64,000 nt of DNA from Sulfitobacter aestuariivivens (GCF_014763045.1 NZ_JACTAG010000001.1:1550001-1614000); one strand, 5' to 3'; numbered from the stretch's first letter, positions 7,803 through 16,625 are shown. Notes: a model not told the origin generated them from the sequence alone. Program-made: numbers and translations.

Positions 7803-8657
7803 TTATACATTATGCACCTCCGGTTGTTCCTCCTCAAAGCGCACAGATTGGGGGGATTGATCCGCCGCACTTCCCTGCCCTCTGGGACGTTCAAGCCGTC
7901 CGCCGATGGCAATTGTCTCCAGCGTGCCGAGCATCCGTTCCGCGATTGTTACAACGTCGCCACGCTGTCCACGTGCTGAGACAATCTCTTCGCGCAAAAA
8001 CTGGTTGTTCTCTTTTGCCTCGGTCAGTTGCTCACGCAACCCGAGGTTCTCAGCTGTTAACTTGGCCAGCTCTTCGCCTACATTCAGCGGCACAGCACGT
8101 CCCTGCTGCGGCACCTCGGTGCGTGCAGCTGCATGTTCTGGTTTTTCGGAAACTGCATTCTCCTGCATGTCGCTGCGTGCAGGTTCGTCTACTTCGGCAT
8201 GCACCGGCATCATGCTGCGCGTCGCTTCAGATGCAGCGGCATCCGGCTGCATCTCGGGCTGCCCAGAAAATTGTGGTTTGGAATTTTCCGCAATCATGTC
8301 GGGCACAAGTTTTTGCTCAAGAGACAGAAGGGAAGTTTCCGTCGTGAAATATCGCCCGAGCACGCCGCGCTTCTGGCAATCCAAATCTCCCGTTCGGCAC
8401 CACCTTTGAACAGTGTCTTTGGACTTCGAAAAACCCTTAGATCGGAAATGCTCACGTACCTGTTCAACCGAGATCGTGTAGTCTTCCGGTAGGGAAGCGG
8501 CATGCACCTGCACGTCATCATGTGCCGCTGTATCCTCCTGCAAATCGTTGTTTTGCTCGGTATCCTCAGCAGTGTGCACCTGCGGTGCTGGTGCATGCAG
8601 CGGGTCTGGTCTTTGGTGGCCCAAAAAGTCGGTCGTCATATGCAGGTAGTTTAGCAT
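7803..8657 (-). CDS. MerR-like HTH protein with C-terminal coiled coil
   Basis: A 284-residue protein. Residues about 60-115 (TISVEQVREHF, KSKDTVQRWCRTGDLD, RYFTTETSL) form a MerR/excisionase-like DNA-binding HTH. Next comes a long Glu/Pro/Ala-rich, low-complexity region, and then a predicted coiled coil at about 195-230 (VGEELAKLTAENLGLREQL). The shape resembles plasmid partition accessory or KfrA-like proteins, which bind DNA through an N-terminal HTH and oligomerise by a coiled coil. Start choice is open: ATG at 8657 or 8639, neither with a good ribosome site. It precedes the winged-helix gene by 2 nt. A dyad identical to the core of iteron 3 lies upstream at 8818-8828. Confidence 0.6.
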   Translation of the reverse strand: MLNYLHMTTDFLGHQRPDPLHAPAPQVHTAEDTEQNNDLQEDTAAHDDVQVHAASLPEDYTISVEQVREHFRSKGFSKSKDTVQRWCRTGDLDCQKRGVLGRYFTTETSLLSLEQKLVPDMIAENSKPQFSGQPEMQPDAAASEATRSMMPVHAEVDEPARSDMQENAVSEKPEHAAARTEVPQQGRAVPLNVGEELAKLTAENLGLREQLTEAKENNQFLREEIVSARGQRGDVVTIAERMLGTLETIAIGGRLERPRGQGSAADQSPQSVRFEEEQPEVHNV

Positions 8658-9032
8658 ATTTGTAGAGCCGAAATTTCCGGCGATGTTCCGCCTAGTAAAT
8701 GCGGATTGTTGTACGAATGTTGTACGCGTCAGATAGAGAAACTTAAGTTATTGAAATACAATATTCTATTGATCGCCTCGCCCGCTCCAATTTTCACTTT
8801 CGTGACTGATAAGGGCCGCCAATTTGGCGGTCTTTTCTGTTGGGGGGCAAGCCTGATGGTCCACGGGCCGGCCAAACCGGCAAACTGCCGCCGGATACAT
8901 CCCCCACTTGGACGAAACTTTGTCTAAAAACAGCAATCTGTTAAGCTACTGCGGAAGAAGTTGCCATTTTTGCTGCTTGCAAGCTTCGACTGCCAGGACT
9001 TTTGCCGAATTTTCATTAAAAGGATCAGTATC
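8658..9032. other. 375-nt intergenic region between the accessory segment and the RTX genes
   Basis: This region separates divergent genes, so it should carry promoters for the HTH gene (minus) and the first RTX gene (plus). The left part is AT-rich. It contains one hairpin at 8812-8838, described separately. A plus-strand frame at 8706-8927 has no domain or ribosome site and is not called. Confidence 0.4.
8812..8838 (+). terminator. Terminator-like hairpin containing the GCCAATTTGGC dyad
   Basis: CCGCCA-ATT-TGGCGG (8816-8830) is followed by TCTTTTCT, a terminator shape on the plus strand, yet no plus-strand gene precedes it for more than 1.8 kb. The central GCCAATTTGGC (8818-8828) is identical to the dyad of the third 23-bp repeat at 7424-7434, so it could instead be a protein-binding site for the same regulator. 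Confidence 0.45.
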
Positions 9033-10973
9033 ATGACCACCTATACCGGAACCATTTTTAACAATCTCTACGACTTCCCGGGCTTGAGCATCGTTCCCGG
9101 TACAATCGACGGCAACCTTGGTCGGGACACTATCGATGGTACGGGTCTCAACTTGAACTATCTGTTCGATTTCGAAAATAACCTCCTCAGCCTGACAGAT
9201 GGCACACGCCCCCACACGTTTCTGAGTTTTGAAGAAGCCATCGGCGGCAACGGCAACGATATTATGATCGGCGGTTCCGGAACCGCTCCCTACAACCTGA
9301 ACGGCGGCAATGGCGACGACACAGTCGGCCCCGGCTCTGCGGGTATCCTGAACGGAGACGAGTTTCACGGCGGTTCGGGCACGGATGCCCTCGACTTTCT
9401 GAATCTGAGCACCAATTTCGTCGTCGATCTGAATACCGGCGAATTTTCAACCGGCAGCTTTATGGCCACGGTCTCCGGCATCGAAGAGGTCCGTGCCGGC
9501 AGCGGGGACGACTTCCTGCGCGACGCGGTAGGCGTTAACGCAACACTGCACGGGGGCCTTGGCGATGACACGTTGGCTACGACAACCAGCTTCACCGGGT
9601 CCGAACACTATGACGGCGGCACTGGCACGGACCTGTTCGATTTCACGCTATTCACAGACGATTATACCGCTAACCTTCTGACAGGCGAATTTTTTCGGGC
9701 TGATTCAATCTCAATCATGTCGCTTGAGAGTATCGAGCAGGTTACGGCAGGCACAGGTAACGACAGGCTGTACGCCGGAGACGTCGCCAGCGCATCCTAT
9801 TCGATGATGGGCAATCTTGGAAATGATACGATTTATGCGCGTGCCGATGGGTTGATCAACGGGGACACCTATGCGGGCGGTGGCGGATCGGACAGGTTAG
9901 ATTTCGGTAGTTTCACCGCCAATGTCCGTTTCAATATGCTGACGGGGACATTCCTCTTTGGCAACGGCACTGGCGGGGGCAGCGCGACTGGAATCGAGGA
10001 TGCGCGCGCGGGCTCGGGCAACGATATCATTGGTGGCACTGCCAATGATGATCGCATGTCCGGTCGCGCCGGCAACGATACGTTGGTCGGCAATGAAGGT
10101 AATGACTCCCTCTTTGGCGGAGATGACCGGGACATCTTGCGCGGCGGCGATGGCAACGATTCCCTTTCCGGAAACAGCGGCAACGATTTTGCCACGGGTC
10201 AGGATGGCAATGACACGCTCACCGGAGGCGATGGCGACGATACGCTCGTTGGCGGCGATGGTGCCGACCAAATTAGGGGTGGTGACGACAACGACGGCCT
10301 TGCAGGCAACGACGGGAACGACACGCTTGATGGTAACTCAGGTAATGATCGCCTCTTTGGGGGCGCGGGATTCGACTCGCTTGAAGGGGGTATTGGCAAC
10401 GACAGACTGGAAGGCGGTGCGCAGGCCGATAACCTTTATGGTCAGGCAGGTGTGGACACACTGTTGGGTGGCTCCGGTTTCGACCGGCTCTTCGGCGGGT
10501 CCGAGACCGATTTCCTCTATGGCGGCACCGAAGGCGATGCGCTGTTTGGCGAGGCGGGCAATGACCGCCTCTTTGGCCAGCAGGGCAACGACCGATTGTT
10601 CGGCGGCATTGGGAACGACACGCTCGACGGAAGTGTCGGCAACGACAGCCTGTTCGGGGGCGCGGGCTTTGACACGCTCTTGGGTGGGACCGGCAATGAT
10701 GTTCTTGCAGGTAATTTCAACGCCGATCGCTTTGTTTTTGCCGATTTCGGGGGCGGGTTCGGACAGGACACGATCACAGACTTTGCAGCAACGAATGATT
10801 TTGAGCGCATCGATCTGAGCCGCGTGGCTTCTATCGTCAATCTGCAGGATCTCGTTGCCAACCACATGAATCAGGTTGGATTGAATGTCTTCATCAACGC
10901 GGGCGGCGGCAACACGATCACGCTTCTGAACGTGGACATCAACGACCTTGGCGCATCTGATTTCGTCTTCTGA
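9033..10973 (+). CDS. RTX calcium-binding repeat protein 1
   Basis: A 646-residue protein, acidic and glycine/aspartate-rich, without a Sec signal. The ATG at 9033 follows an AAAGGA ribosome site. Residues about 25-335 hold four copies of a unit of 82-90 residues (core GGxGxDxxDF, then NLxTGxF, then GIExxxAGxGND). Residues about 335-560 are classical GGxGxDxLx nonapeptides forming a calcium-binding beta-roll. Residues about 563-646 are a conserved C-terminal domain (ADRFVFADFGGGFG... ending SDFVF), which should be the type I secretion signal region. No enzymatic domain is seen, so a surface, matrix or adhesive role is more likely than toxin. No type I exporter genes are in the window. Confidence 0.85.
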   Translation: MTTYTGTIFNNLYDFPGLSIVPGTIDGNLGRDTIDGTGLNLNYLFDFENNLLSLTDGTRPHTFLSFEEAIGGNGNDIMIGGSGTAPYNLNGGNGDDTVGPGSAGILNGDEFHGGSGTDALDFLNLSTNFVVDLNTGEFSTGSFMATVSGIEEVRAGSGDDFLRDAVGVNATLHGGLGDDTLATTTSFTGSEHYDGGTGTDLFDFTLFTDDYTANLLTGEFFRADSISIMSLESIEQVTAGTGNDRLYAGDVASASYSMMGNLGNDTIYARADGLINGDTYAGGGGSDRLDFGSFTANVRFNMLTGTFLFGNGTGGGSATGIEDARAGSGNDIIGGTANDDRMSGRAGNDTLVGNEGNDSLFGGDDRDILRGGDGNDSLSGNSGNDFATGQDGNDTLTGGDGDDTLVGGDGADQIRGGDDNDGLAGNDGNDTLDGNSGNDRLFGGAGFDSLEGGIGNDRLEGGAQADNLYGQAGVDTLLGGSGFDRLFGGSETDFLYGGTEGDALFGEAGNDRLFGQQGNDRLFGGIGNDTLDGSVGNDSLFGGAGFDTLLGGTGNDVLAGNFNADRFVFADFGGGFGQDTITDFAATNDFERIDLSRVASIVNLQDLVANHMNQVGLNVFINAGGGNTITLLNVDINDLGASDFVF

Positions 10974-11064
10974 TCCAAGTAAGAGCTTTGAACTTGCACT
11001 CAAACAGGCGTCTGGTTGTCGATTTGTGCAACCAACCTGCTCTTCCGCACCCTGAGGAGTTCAT

Positions 11065-12495
11065 ATGACGGACTTTCCCGGCACTTTGGGTAACGACCTC
11101 TTCATCTTTACAGGCGTCGATCCGTTTGACAGCTATGTCGGGGGTGCGGGCATTGACACATTGGATGCGCGGAGCACCACCGGAAGCTACAACTACGACC
11201 TCGCCAACAACTTTGTCTTCGAACAAGCCAGTAACGAACAGGCACAAATCTTTGGTTTTGAGGCGATTCTCGCTGGTACCGGCAACGACGTGATAAGGGA
11301 CAGCAACACGGCCTTGTCGGTCACACTGAATGGCGGTGGCGGCGACGACTTGATCCAGCCGGGCATTGCGGGCCTGCAAACCGGGGATGTCTTTGCCGGG
11401 GGCGTCGGTTTCGACACCTTCTGGTTTGCAGAGTATGTCGCGGATATGCGGCTGAACCTGCAAACAGGGAGTTTCCAAACCGCTTTCGGAGGGCCAGTCG
11501 CGACAGTGCTGGGATTTGAAAGCGTGTTTGCAGGCGCAGGTGATGACGTTATCGGCGGCAGCTCCAGGAACGAGGAGTTCTACGGGGCAAGCGGCAATGA
11601 CACGATTGCCGGTGGCGCGGGCGACGATTTTGTCTCCGGTGGACCGGATCAGGATCTGCTGCGCGGGGACAGTGGCGACGATACCGTACGTGGCGCGTCG
11701 GGCAATGACGTGGTCTTGGGCGGCGCTGGTGCAGACTTTCTGTACGGCGGACAAGGTGCCGACACACTGCGCGGTGGTGTCGGAAACGACGATCTGGCAG
11801 GCGAGGACGGCAATGACGTGCTGGCCGGTAACGCCGGCAACGACACGCTTTGGGGCGGGAACGGCAATGACTGGCTGATTGGCGAAGACGGGTTCGATCG
11901 CCTTTTCGGCGGGTTTGGCCAGGATCGGCTGGAAGGTGGCCTGCAGGCCGACAACCTTTTTGGGGATGCGGGCGTTGACACGCTGCTTGGAGGGGCAGGT
12001 TTCGACAGGCTGGAAGGCGGGGACAACAACGATCTGCTTTATGGCGGCACGGAAGGCGACGCGCTTTTTGGTGAGACAGGAAATGACCTCCTTTATGGCC
12101 AGTCAGGCGCAGACAGGCTGTTCGGCGGCGTGGGTAATGACCGGCTGGATGGCGGCACGGACAACGACCGCCTTCTGGGCGGTGCAGGCTTTGATACGCT
12201 GATCGGCAGCACAGGCAACGATGTGATGGCGGGCAATTTCAACGCTGACCGGTTTGTCTTTGCAGACTTTGGTGGCGGGTTTGGGCAAGACACGATCACT
12301 GATTTTGCCGCGACCAATGACTTTGAGCGGATTGATCTCAGCCGCGTGACCACGATCGTGAACCTTTTCGATCTCCTTTCCAATCACACGACGCAGACAG
12401 GCGCGAACGTGGTGATTGACGCAGGTGGCGGCAACACGATCACGCTGCTGAACGTAGATATGGGCGATCTGGATGCATTTGATTTCGTGTTCTGA
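11065..12495 (+). CDS. RTX calcium-binding repeat protein 2
   Basis: A 476-residue paralogue of the preceding gene, started by ATG at 11065 behind GAGGAG. It has two N-terminal units of the 80-90-residue type (to about residue 163), then about 25 nonapeptide repeats (163-388), then the shared C-terminal domain ending DAFDFVF. There is no signal peptide and no catalytic domain. The last 90 residues are nearly identical to those of the two flanking paralogues, which points to duplication or gene conversion. The 91-nt gap to the previous gene has no clear terminator, so the genes may be co-transcribed. Confidence 0.85.
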   Translation: MTDFPGTLGNDLFIFTGVDPFDSYVGGAGIDTLDARSTTGSYNYDLANNFVFEQASNEQAQIFGFEAILAGTGNDVIRDSNTALSVTLNGGGGDDLIQPGIAGLQTGDVFAGGVGFDTFWFAEYVADMRLNLQTGSFQTAFGGPVATVLGFESVFAGAGDDVIGGSSRNEEFYGASGNDTIAGGAGDDFVSGGPDQDLLRGDSGDDTVRGASGNDVVLGGAGADFLYGGQGADTLRGGVGNDDLAGEDGNDVLAGNAGNDTLWGGNGNDWLIGEDGFDRLFGGFGQDRLEGGLQADNLFGDAGVDTLLGGAGFDRLEGGDNNDLLYGGTEGDALFGETGNDLLYGQSGADRLFGGVGNDRLDGGTDNDRLLGGAGFDTLIGSTGNDVMAGNFNADRFVFADFGGGFGQDTITDFAATNDFERIDLSRVTTIVNLFDLLSNHTTQTGANVVIDAGGGNTITLLNVDMGDLDAFDFVF

Positions 12496-12686
12496 TCCGC
12501 CAGTGTGACGGGCCAAGCTGGAATTGTGGCTTAGCCCCCTCGGCCCGCAACCTCACGTTTCGGACCCGTGTCGGGTTTGCCAGTCCCGCATAGTTTGGGC
12601 ATACTTCCCAATTATTTATAGGAACTGCGCCGGGGCCGCTCACCGCGATCCTGCGGCGCACAGATTTTTGAAATGAAGGACATTTG

Positions 12687-14687
12687 ATGACCGACTATCC
12701 AGGCACCCCGGGAAACGACACTTATACACCCATCACCACCACCTCCGGGCTCGTTTTTGATGGCCTGGCCGGTCGGGATACACTCATTTACACCGGAAAT
12801 CCGGACGACTTCGTCTTCGATTTGCGCACCGAATCGATGGTCATTACGAATTTTCTGGGTGCCATCAATGTCACCATCCGCAACATCGAGGTCTTTTTTG
12901 CAGGTGATGGTAACAACACCTTCTATACCAACCCCACTTCTACGGAGGTCTACGCGTTCTTCGGCGGCGATAGGCAGGACAATTTCTATTTTGAGGCGAC
13001 CAGCCTGCAGGGCGGTGAGGTTTTTGACGGCGGTGGCGGCGGCAGTGGTGGGATTGCCCGAAACTCTCTGTTTTTCGAGAACCTGACCACGGGCCTTATT
13101 TTCAACATGCAATCCGGCGTTATCAGCGCCTTTGGTGGGGTGCCGCTGGCTGTCACCAATAACATCAACTACCTGCTGGCGGGCAATGGCAATGACGTGA
13201 TCTTTGCCGGAGACACATTGTTCAATATGAACGGCGGCGGTGGCAACGATACTGTCAACGGCAGCGCAGGCAGCGAGACACTGTCAGGTGGAGACGGCAA
13301 TGACCTGCTGCGCGGTTTTGACGGCAATGATTTCCTTTTTGGCGGTGATGGCGCGGATTTTGCCATGGGTGGCAACGGGGCCGATGCGATTTTCGGGAAT
13401 GGCGAAAATGACACCCTGATCGGTGGCGATGGCGGCGACAGCATCTATGCAGGCACTGGAAATGACGCGTTGGCCGGGAATGCGGGCGCGGATGAGCTTT
13501 TCGGGGACGCGGGGCATGATCGCCTGCTCGGAGGCGATGATGACGACAGCCTCTATGGCGGCGACGGAGACGACACGCTGCGTGGCCAGGCCGGGGACGA
13601 CAGTATGGAAGGCGGCGCCGGAAACGACTTTATGGTCGGCGGCACCGGGCAGTACGACATCCTTTACGGTGACGCGGGCAACGACACTGTCATCGGCGGC
13701 GCAGACTTTAACGATCTTTATGGTGGCGACGGCAACGATGCCATCGCCAGTACCGCGGGTTCTGCCACAATAGACGGTGGTGCGGGCGATGACCGGCTTT
13801 TTGGCAGTGCGGGGTATGACGCCATGACCGGTGGCGCAGGCAACGACACCATCCGCACCGGTAATGGTGACAACCGCGCCTTTGGAAATGACGGCAATGA
13901 CTTCATGACCGCGGGCAATGGGGCGGACACGCTGGACGGCGGGGACGACAGCGATACGGTCATCGGCGGCGCAGGTGATGACCGCATATCGGGGGGCTCA
14001 GGCAATGACGCTCTGGCGGGTGGAACCGGGAACGATGCGCTTTTCGGCCAAGGCGGCAACGATCAGCTTTATGGCGAGCTGGGTTTTGACATGCTGTCCG
14101 GTGGTGCTGGCAACGACCGCCTGGATGGTGGCGGACAGGCCGACAACCTTTACGGCGATGCCGGCGTCGACACGCTGCTGGGCGGCAATGGCAATGACAG
14201 GCTCTTTGGGGGGGACGGCAACGACTTTGGCTTTGGCGGCAACAACGATGACGCGGTATTTGGCGAAGCGGGCGATGACACGCTGATCGGACAAGCAGGC
14301 AATGACCGTCTCTTCGGCGGCATTGGCAATGACACGATTTGGGGCGGCGAAGGCGACGACTCCCTCTATGGCGGTGCAGGCTTTGATACGCTATTTGGCG
14401 ATGTCGGCAACGACGTGCTGGCAGGCAATTTCAACGCCGATCGTTTCGTCTTTGCCGATTTCGGAGGCGGCTTTGGCCGCGACACGATCACCGATTTTGC
14501 CGCGACCAATGACTTTGAGCGGATTGATCTTAGCCGGGTCGGTTCAATCGTGAACTTCGCCGATCTGGTCGCCAACCACATGAGCACGCTTGGCTCAGGC
14601 GTTTTCATCAACGCAGGTGGCGGCAACACGATCACGCTGCTGAACGTGACCATCGGCGATCTCGACGCGTTTGATTTCGTCTTTTAA
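12687..14687 (+). CDS. RTX calcium-binding repeat protein 3
   Basis: A 666-residue paralogue. The ATG at 12687 is behind GAAGGA; a TTG one codon earlier is possible but not needed. Two diverged N-terminal units (to about residue 180) are followed by the longest beta-roll of the trio (about 180-580) and the shared C-terminal domain ending DAFDFVF. The N-terminal units are the least conserved of the three. The stop codon interleaves with the stop of the convergent lipoprotein gene (TTAA at 14684-14687). As with its neighbours, secretion by a type I system is inferred from the C-terminus; no partner genes are adjacent. Confidence 0.85.
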   Translation: MTDYPGTPGNDTYTPITTTSGLVFDGLAGRDTLIYTGNPDDFVFDLRTESMVITNFLGAINVTIRNIEVFFAGDGNNTFYTNPTSTEVYAFFGGDRQDNFYFEATSLQGGEVFDGGGGGSGGIARNSLFFENLTTGLIFNMQSGVISAFGGVPLAVTNNINYLLAGNGNDVIFAGDTLFNMNGGGGNDTVNGSAGSETLSGGDGNDLLRGFDGNDFLFGGDGADFAMGGNGADAIFGNGENDTLIGGDGGDSIYAGTGNDALAGNAGADELFGDAGHDRLLGGDDDDSLYGGDGDDTLRGQAGDDSMEGGAGNDFMVGGTGQYDILYGDAGNDTVIGGADFNDLYGGDGNDAIASTAGSATIDGGAGDDRLFGSAGYDAMTGGAGNDTIRTGNGDNRAFGNDGNDFMTAGNGADTLDGGDDSDTVIGGAGDDRISGGSGNDALAGGTGNDALFGQGGNDQLYGELGFDMLSGGAGNDRLDGGGQADNLYGDAGVDTLLGGNGNDRLFGGDGNDFGFGGNNDDAVFGEAGDDTLIGQAGNDRLFGGIGNDTIWGGEGDDSLYGGAGFDTLFGDVGNDVLAGNFNADRFVFADFGGGFGRDTITDFAATNDFERIDLSRVGSIVNFADLVANHMSTLGSGVFINAGGGNTITLLNVTIGDLDAFDFVF

Positions 14688-15022
14688 TTGATTGGGAACT
14701 GCTCAAGACACCTGGCAGCGTTGCGCTGGTAATCTTCTATCGTGGCGTCAATGCTGCGCCGATCACGCACGACAGCCAGCGCCTTTTTCTTTTGGGCCCA
14801 GGTACCGCTGACATGGCGCTCAAGGATCAGCAGTGTCACGCCCAGCATGACCTCCTTTTCCTCTTCCCCAATCAGGTCCGACCGTCGCAATGCCACAGCT
14901 GTCAGTGCCAGGGTGTTGGCACACCGCAGCGCTGCCGCTTCTTCGCCTTCAAAGGTACGCTGCGCCTGCGCGCACCCTGCAACCAGCCAACCGCACAATG
15001 CGAGGGAGAACAGTTTGCCCAT
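14684..15022 (-). CDS. Small lipoprotein, hypothetical
   Basis: A 112-residue protein with a lipoprotein signal: hydrophobic stretch then lipobox VAGC, cysteine at residue 17. The mature part is helical and charged, with three further cysteine-free helices and two Arg-rich stretches, plus one cysteine near the end (NAARCLEQF). It probably sits in the outer membrane or periplasm. No family is recognised. It lies 3 nt after the Lrp-like gene on the same strand and runs convergently into the third RTX gene, sharing a TTAA stop. Confidence 0.65.
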   Translation of the reverse strand: MGKLFSLALCGWLVAGCAQAQRTFEGEEAAALRCANTLALTAVALRRSDLIGEEEKEVMLGVTLLILERHVSGTWAQKKKALAVVRDRRSIDATIEDYQRNAARCLEQFPIN

Positions 15023-15025
15023 GCC

Positions 15026-15265
15026 TCAAAAAACCTTGAAAGTCATGGTCGTGAGCGATCGTTCGATGCCTTCAATATCCAAAAGCCTGTCGTTGATGTA
15101 GATGCCGACGTCCTCTTCCTTTGGAATATAGACTTTCATCAGCAGATCATAATCACCGGAGGTCGAATAAAGCTCCGAATGTATCTCGCGCAGCGCAATT
15201 TCTTCGGCCACACGGTAGGTGGAGCCGGGTTTGCAGCGGATTTGGATAAAGACGCAGGTGCTCAT
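15026..15265 (-). CDS. Stand-alone Lrp/AsnC ligand-binding (RAM) domain protein
   Basis: A 79-residue protein that corresponds to the C-terminal ligand-binding domain of Lrp/AsnC regulators (beta-alpha-beta-beta-alpha-beta), with the GDYDLLMKVYIP motif near the centre, and no DNA-binding HTH. Such single-domain proteins form ring-like oligomers that bind amino acids and can modulate full-length Lrp proteins. It diverges from hisB across about 128 nt. The ATG at 15265 has a GCCTCG-type weak ribosome site. Regulation of the neighbouring histidine genes is possible but not shown. Confidence 0.8.
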   Translation of the reverse strand: MSTCVFIQIRCKPGSTYRVAEEIALREIHSELYSTSGDYDLLMKVYIPKEEDVGIYINDRLLDIEGIERSLTTMTFKVF

Positions 15266-15393
15266 GGGGCCTCGCTATGCTGATCCATGAAAGGTGACAC
15301 AGACGCCGCAACGCGGCAATCCCTGAACGCGTGCTCTTGGCGCAAGCGCGCGTGCTGCTATAAGGGCGCCAGAACCACCCCACGGAGACCATC

Positions 15394-15981
15394 ATGCGCC
15401 AAGCGTCGCTGACCCGCAGCACTGCCGAAACCGACATCACCGTCAAGATTAACCTTGACGGGTCGGGGTCTTATGACAATCAGACCGGCGTTGGCTTCTT
15501 TGATCACATGCTGGATCAGCTGGCGCGCCATGCGTTGATCGACATGCATATCCGCGCCGAGGGCGACCTGCACATCGACGATCACCACACGGTCGAGGAT
15601 GTCGGCATCACGCTGGGTCAGGCACTGGCCAAAGCAATGGGCGACAAGCGGGGCATCCGGCGCTATGGCGCGTGCCTGCTGCCCATGGACGACGCGCTGG
15701 TGCGTTGCGCGCTGGATCTGTCGGCGCGGCCCTTTCTGGTATGGAACGTCGATCTGCCCACAGCCAAGGTCGGCAGTTTCGATACCGAACTGGTCCGTGA
15801 GTTTTTTCAGGCATTCGCCACTCATGGCGGAATCACGCTGCACGTCGACATGCTGCACGGGCTCAACAGCCACCACATCGTCGAGGCCACATTCAAATCT
15901 GTCGCGCGTGCCCTGCGCGACGCACTGGAGGTTGACCCGCGCAAGGCCGAGGATATCCCCTCGACAAAAGGCGCGCTCTGA
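15394..15981 (+). CDS. hisB: Imidazoleglycerol-phosphate dehydratase
   Basis: A 195-residue protein, the usual length for monofunctional HisB. The metal-binding histidine motifs are intact: FFDHML near residue 35, DHHTVEDVG near 64, and [10 protein letters not shown] near 155. It converts imidazole glycerol phosphate to imidazole acetol phosphate (sixth step of histidine synthesis) with manganese. It is followed after 5 nt by hisH, with which it forms a short operon. The fused phosphatase domain of enterobacterial HisB is absent, as is normal outside Enterobacteria. Confidence 0.95.
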   Translation: MRQASLTRSTAETDITVKINLDGSGSYDNQTGVGFFDHMLDQLARHALIDMHIRAEGDLHIDDHHTVEDVGITLGQALAKAMGDKRGIRRYGACLLPMDDALVRCALDLSARPFLVWNVDLPTAKVGSFDTELVREFFQAFATHGGITLHVDMLHGLNSHHIVEATFKSVARALRDALEVDPRKAEDIPSTKGAL

Positions 15982-15986
15982 ACCCA

Positions 15987-16625
15987 ATGCTGACCGCCAT
16001 CATCGATTACGAATCCGGCAACCTGCATTCCGCGCACAAGGCCTTTGAACGCATGGCGCGAGAAGGCGACAGCGGCGATGTGATCGTCACCGCCGACGCC
16101 GACGTAGTCGCGCGGGCCGATCGGATCGTGCTGCCGGGCGATGGCGCGTTTCCGGCCTGCATGGCCGCACTCAAGGGTGCATCAGGCCTGCATGATGCCA
16201 TGGTCGAAGCTGTGATTGAGAAAGGCCGCCCGTTCCTTGGCATCTGTGTCGGCATGCAATTGATGGCCCGCATGGGCCACGAATATCAAGACACGCCTGG
16301 TCTTGGCTGGATCGAAGGTGCAGTGCGCGCAATCGCGCCTGCCAACACGTCGCTGAAGGTGCCGCATATGGGATGGAATGACCTTGTAATCGACATCCCC
16401 CACCCTGTCTTTGACGGCATCTCAACGGGCGATCATACGTATTTTGTTCATTCCTATCACATGCAGGTCGACGCCCCTGCCCAGCGGCTGGCCCACGTGG
16501 ATTATGGCGGTGAGGTCACGGCCATCGTCGGGCGCGACACGATGCTGGGCATGCAATTTCATCCCGAGAAAAGCCAGACGACCGGGCTGCGCCTGATTTC
16601 GAATTTTCTCAATTGGCGTCCTTAA
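15987..16625 (+). CDS. hisH: Imidazole glycerol phosphate synthase, glutaminase subunit
   Basis: A 212-residue class I glutamine amidotransferase. The nucleophile Cys is at about residue 87 (GICVGMQLM), and the catalytic His and Glu are in MQFHPEKSQ near residue 195; the oxyanion strand LPGDGAF is near residue 50. HisH supplies ammonia to HisF in the two-subunit synthase. It starts 5 nt after hisB. Its TAA stop interleaves with the TAA stop of the convergent DUF2147 gene (TTAA at 16622-16625). Confidence 0.95.
   Translation: MLTAIIDYESGNLHSAHKAFERMAREGDSGDVIVTADADVVARADRIVLPGDGAFPACMAALKGASGLHDAMVEAVIEKGRPFLGICVGMQLMARMGHEYQDTPGLGWIEGAVRAIAPANTSLKVPHMGWNDLVIDIPHPVFDGISTGDHTYFVHSYHMQVDAPAQRLAHVDYGGEVTAIVGRDTMLGMQFHPEKSQTTGLRLISNFLNWRP

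Noticed and set aside
8760..8800. CGCCCGCTCCA looked like the 3' end of a tRNA gene and a possible attachment site
   Set aside because: No matching tRNA gene or second copy is found on the other side of the segment, so an att site is not supported.
9262..14335. Many long antisense frames under the RTX genes, rich in Ser/Pro/Leu
   Set aside because: They arise from the repetitive GC-rich RTX codons read backwards.
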